From contig DKVI01000115.1 in assembly GCA_002491115.1 (NCBI GenBank), positions 26,822 to 58,277 on the forward strand: a stretch of 31,456 bases of DNA, read 5' to 3'. Below, piece after piece: positions 30,041-31,456 of this stretch. Below the pieces are notes generated by a model that worked only from the letters and a program-made list of their open reading frames with translations, was not told the origin of the DNA and searched no databases. The first letter of the stretch is position 1. Every line of letters begins with the position of its first letter. Position numbers and translations under genes: made by a program. Origin of the DNA: Lachnospiraceae bacterium UBA7182. Its GTDB lineage: Bacteria; Bacillota; Clostridia; Lachnospirales; Lachnospiraceae.

Positions 30041-31402
30041 TTATTGCTTTCTCAGTTTTTCATTGGCGCCTTCCACATTCATCCCGGAGAGCACCAGCGT
30101 GATCACCAGACTGATGAGCATGGGAAGCCACAGATACATAAAATAGAGCATTCTGATACAGGACTGCGGCTGCACGGCCAGCGAACCCTCGAAACCGCTG
30201 GCTGCCAGCATCCATCCTGCGATGGCAGTACCCAGGCCGCCGCCTAACTTCACGCCCAGAGACGTACAGGAATACATGGTTCCGTCCACTCTTTTATGTT
30301 TTGTCAGATACGTATATTCCGAGCAGGACGCGATGACCGCGTTCATATCTCCCTGCCAGGGTCCCTGTCCCAAAGCCGCCACACCGGTGAAGAGAAGCAT
30401 CAGCGGCACGCTTCCTGCATAGCCTGCCACGACCACCAGGGCGCGGCCTAACGTTCCCAGCATATACCCCCGTAAATTCAGCCTGTACATGCCTTTCCAC
30501 CTGGCCACCAGCGTGGGCGTAAAGACAAGCGCCACGATCAGCGGGATATTGATCGCCCAGGAGAACACACTGTAAAGGTTCTCGTTTTTCAGGACGTAAG
30601 TCATATAGTAGATGCCCATGTTGACCATGGCCCCGTATACCTGCTGAAGGATATAGACAATGCAGATCATAAGGTAATATTTATTGGACAGCAGAAGCTT
30701 TGCCGCCGCCACAAGGCCATACTTTTCCTCCGGTGCGCCCTGCTGCCCGTTCCCTGACTGGTTTAACTCATCCTCGGGAAGTTCTTTTACAGAGAACACA
30801 GACAAGGTGTTGACCAGAAGACCGATCAGCGCGTAGATAATGGCGACGGTTCTCCATCCGGCCGCGCCGCCTCCGAAAGCCGCTACCGCCTGAATGGTGA
30901 CGGACTGAATCAGAAGGCTTGTACCAAAAGCGAAGATAAACCGGTAAGAACCCATCTGCACCCGCTCCTTGCTGTTTTTCGTCACAAGGGCGGTCAGCGC
31001 CGAATAGGCAATATTATTGGCCGTGTAGAATACGGCGTTTAACAGCGTGTAGGCGATAAAGAACCAGGCGTACTGAGAGGTCTTTCCCCAATCGACAGGA
31101 ATCGCGAAGATGGCGGCCAGAGTCACGGCGCAGCCTATATAGGCATAGAGCATCCATGGTCTGGCTTTTCCAAGCCGGGTCTTCGTCTTGTCAATCATGG
31201 CCCCGAAAAAGATATCGGTAACCCCGTCAAAAAATTTGGACGCGGCGATGAGCGTGCCCACCACGCCCGGGTTTAAATCCACTGTGTTGGTAAGGTAAAT
31301 CATCACAAAGGAGGATAAGAAAGCATATACCACATTTCCCGCGATATCTCCGGAACCATATCCTACTTTGTTGTACCATTTTAAATACGTTTTTTCCTGC
31401 AT
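30041..31402 (-). CDS. GPH-family sugar:cation symporter (MFS, MelB-like)
   Basis: The 453-residue membrane protein should import a glycoside, pentoside or hexuronide with H+ or Na+. The N-terminal GYGSGDIAGNVVYAFLSSF and the loop segment KFFDGVTDIFFGAMIDKTKT ahead of RLGKARPWMLY are hallmark GPH motifs. About twelve hydrophobic helices are present. AAGGAGA lies 10 nt before the ATG. No glycosidase or regulator is adjacent within the window, so the substrate is unknown; upstream sequence (31403-31456) shows only the ribosome site and no convincing promoter before the window ends. Confidence 0.92.
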   Translation of the reverse strand: MQEKTYLKWYNKVGYGSGDIAGNVVYAFLSSFVMIYLTNTVDLNPGVVGTLIAASKFFDGVTDIFFGAMIDKTKTRLGKARPWMLYAYIGCAVTLAAIFAIPVDWGKTSQYAWFFIAYTLLNAVFYTANNIAYSALTALVTKNSKERVQMGSYRFIFAFGTSLLIQSVTIQAVAAFGGGAAGWRTVAIIYALIGLLVNTLSVFSVKELPEDELNQSGNGQQGAPEEKYGLVAAAKLLLSNKYYLMICIVYILQQVYGAMVNMGIYYMTYVLKNENLYSVFSWAINIPLIVALVFTPTLVARWKGMYRLNLRGYMLGTLGRALVVVAGYAGSVPLMLLFTGVAALGQGPWQGDMNAVIASCSEYTYLTKHKRVDGTMYSCTSLGVKLGGGLGTAIAGWMLAASGFEGSLAVQPQSCIRMLYFMYLWLPMLISLVITLVLSGMNVEGANEKLRKQ

Positions 31403-31456
31403 AAGAAAACATTCTCCTTTATAGTTTTATTTACTCAACTTTCCCAGCAGATTTCT

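Noticed and set aside
1..31456. Search for a defence island, prophage, integrative element or toxin-antitoxin pair
   Set aside because: No integrase, transposase, phage structural gene, long direct repeat at the tRNAs or paired small genes was seen; the content is core metabolism, sporulation and transport.

Overview
The window reads as chromosomal core DNA of an endospore-forming member of the Clostridia, most likely Lachnospiraceae-like. The grounds are the sporulation genes (spoIIE, yabP, yabQ, a cotS-type coat gene), consensus AGGAGG ribosome binding sites, TTGACA/TATAAT promoters, moderate GC and an Enterococcus/Clostridium-type V-ATPase operon. The lineage call is an inference from gene content; no marker was compared. 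Every protein gene except one TetR regulator is on the minus strand. I see no phage, IS element, CRISPR array or defence island.

Layout. 1-270: two tRNA genes, one cut by the window edge and one tRNA-Gly(TCC), each with its own promoter. 318-3229: a D-2-hydroxyacid dehydrogenase and an FGGY sugar kinase whose mRNA leader is highly structured. 3226-6391: a cytoplasmic GH13 maltodextrin-type hydrolase followed by azlC and azlD. 6581-13728: a conserved cell-division/sporulation neighbourhood, transcribed in the order hup, rqcP, yabP, yabQ, divIC, spoIIE, tilS, hpt, ftsH. This is close to the Bacillus yabO-yabP-yabQ-divIC-spoIIE-tilS-hprT-ftsH order, but lacks the yabR S1 gene between divIC and spoIIE. 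13768-16600: a CotS-family gene followed by a phosphoglucomutase. 16619-19477: an exported protein built from ELxDG-type heptads, divergent from a TetR regulator; two near-identical operators lie between them. 19491-28278: a nine-gene V-type ATPase operon (G/H, I, K, E, C, F, A, B, D). 28322-29978: a two-gene unit of threonylcarbamoyl-AMP synthase and dCMP deaminase. 30041-31402: a GPH-family sugar:cation symporter.

The most informative signals are regulatory. Upstream of yabP a 16-bp stem-loop followed by U6 buries the yabP ribosome binding site, and a near-consensus sigma-E promoter sits so that its transcript would start in the loop and lose the 5' arm. Upstream of spoIIE there is a perfect Spo0A box and a sigma-A-like promoter with a 22-bp spacer, the unusual architecture known for Spo0A-activated spoIIG/spoIIE promoters. 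The V-ATPase K subunit keeps all five side-chain or backbone positions that bind Na+ in Enterococcus hirae NtpK, so the enzyme is probably a sodium pump. All promoter, operator and hairpin calls were read by eye and no folding or motif-scoring program was run.
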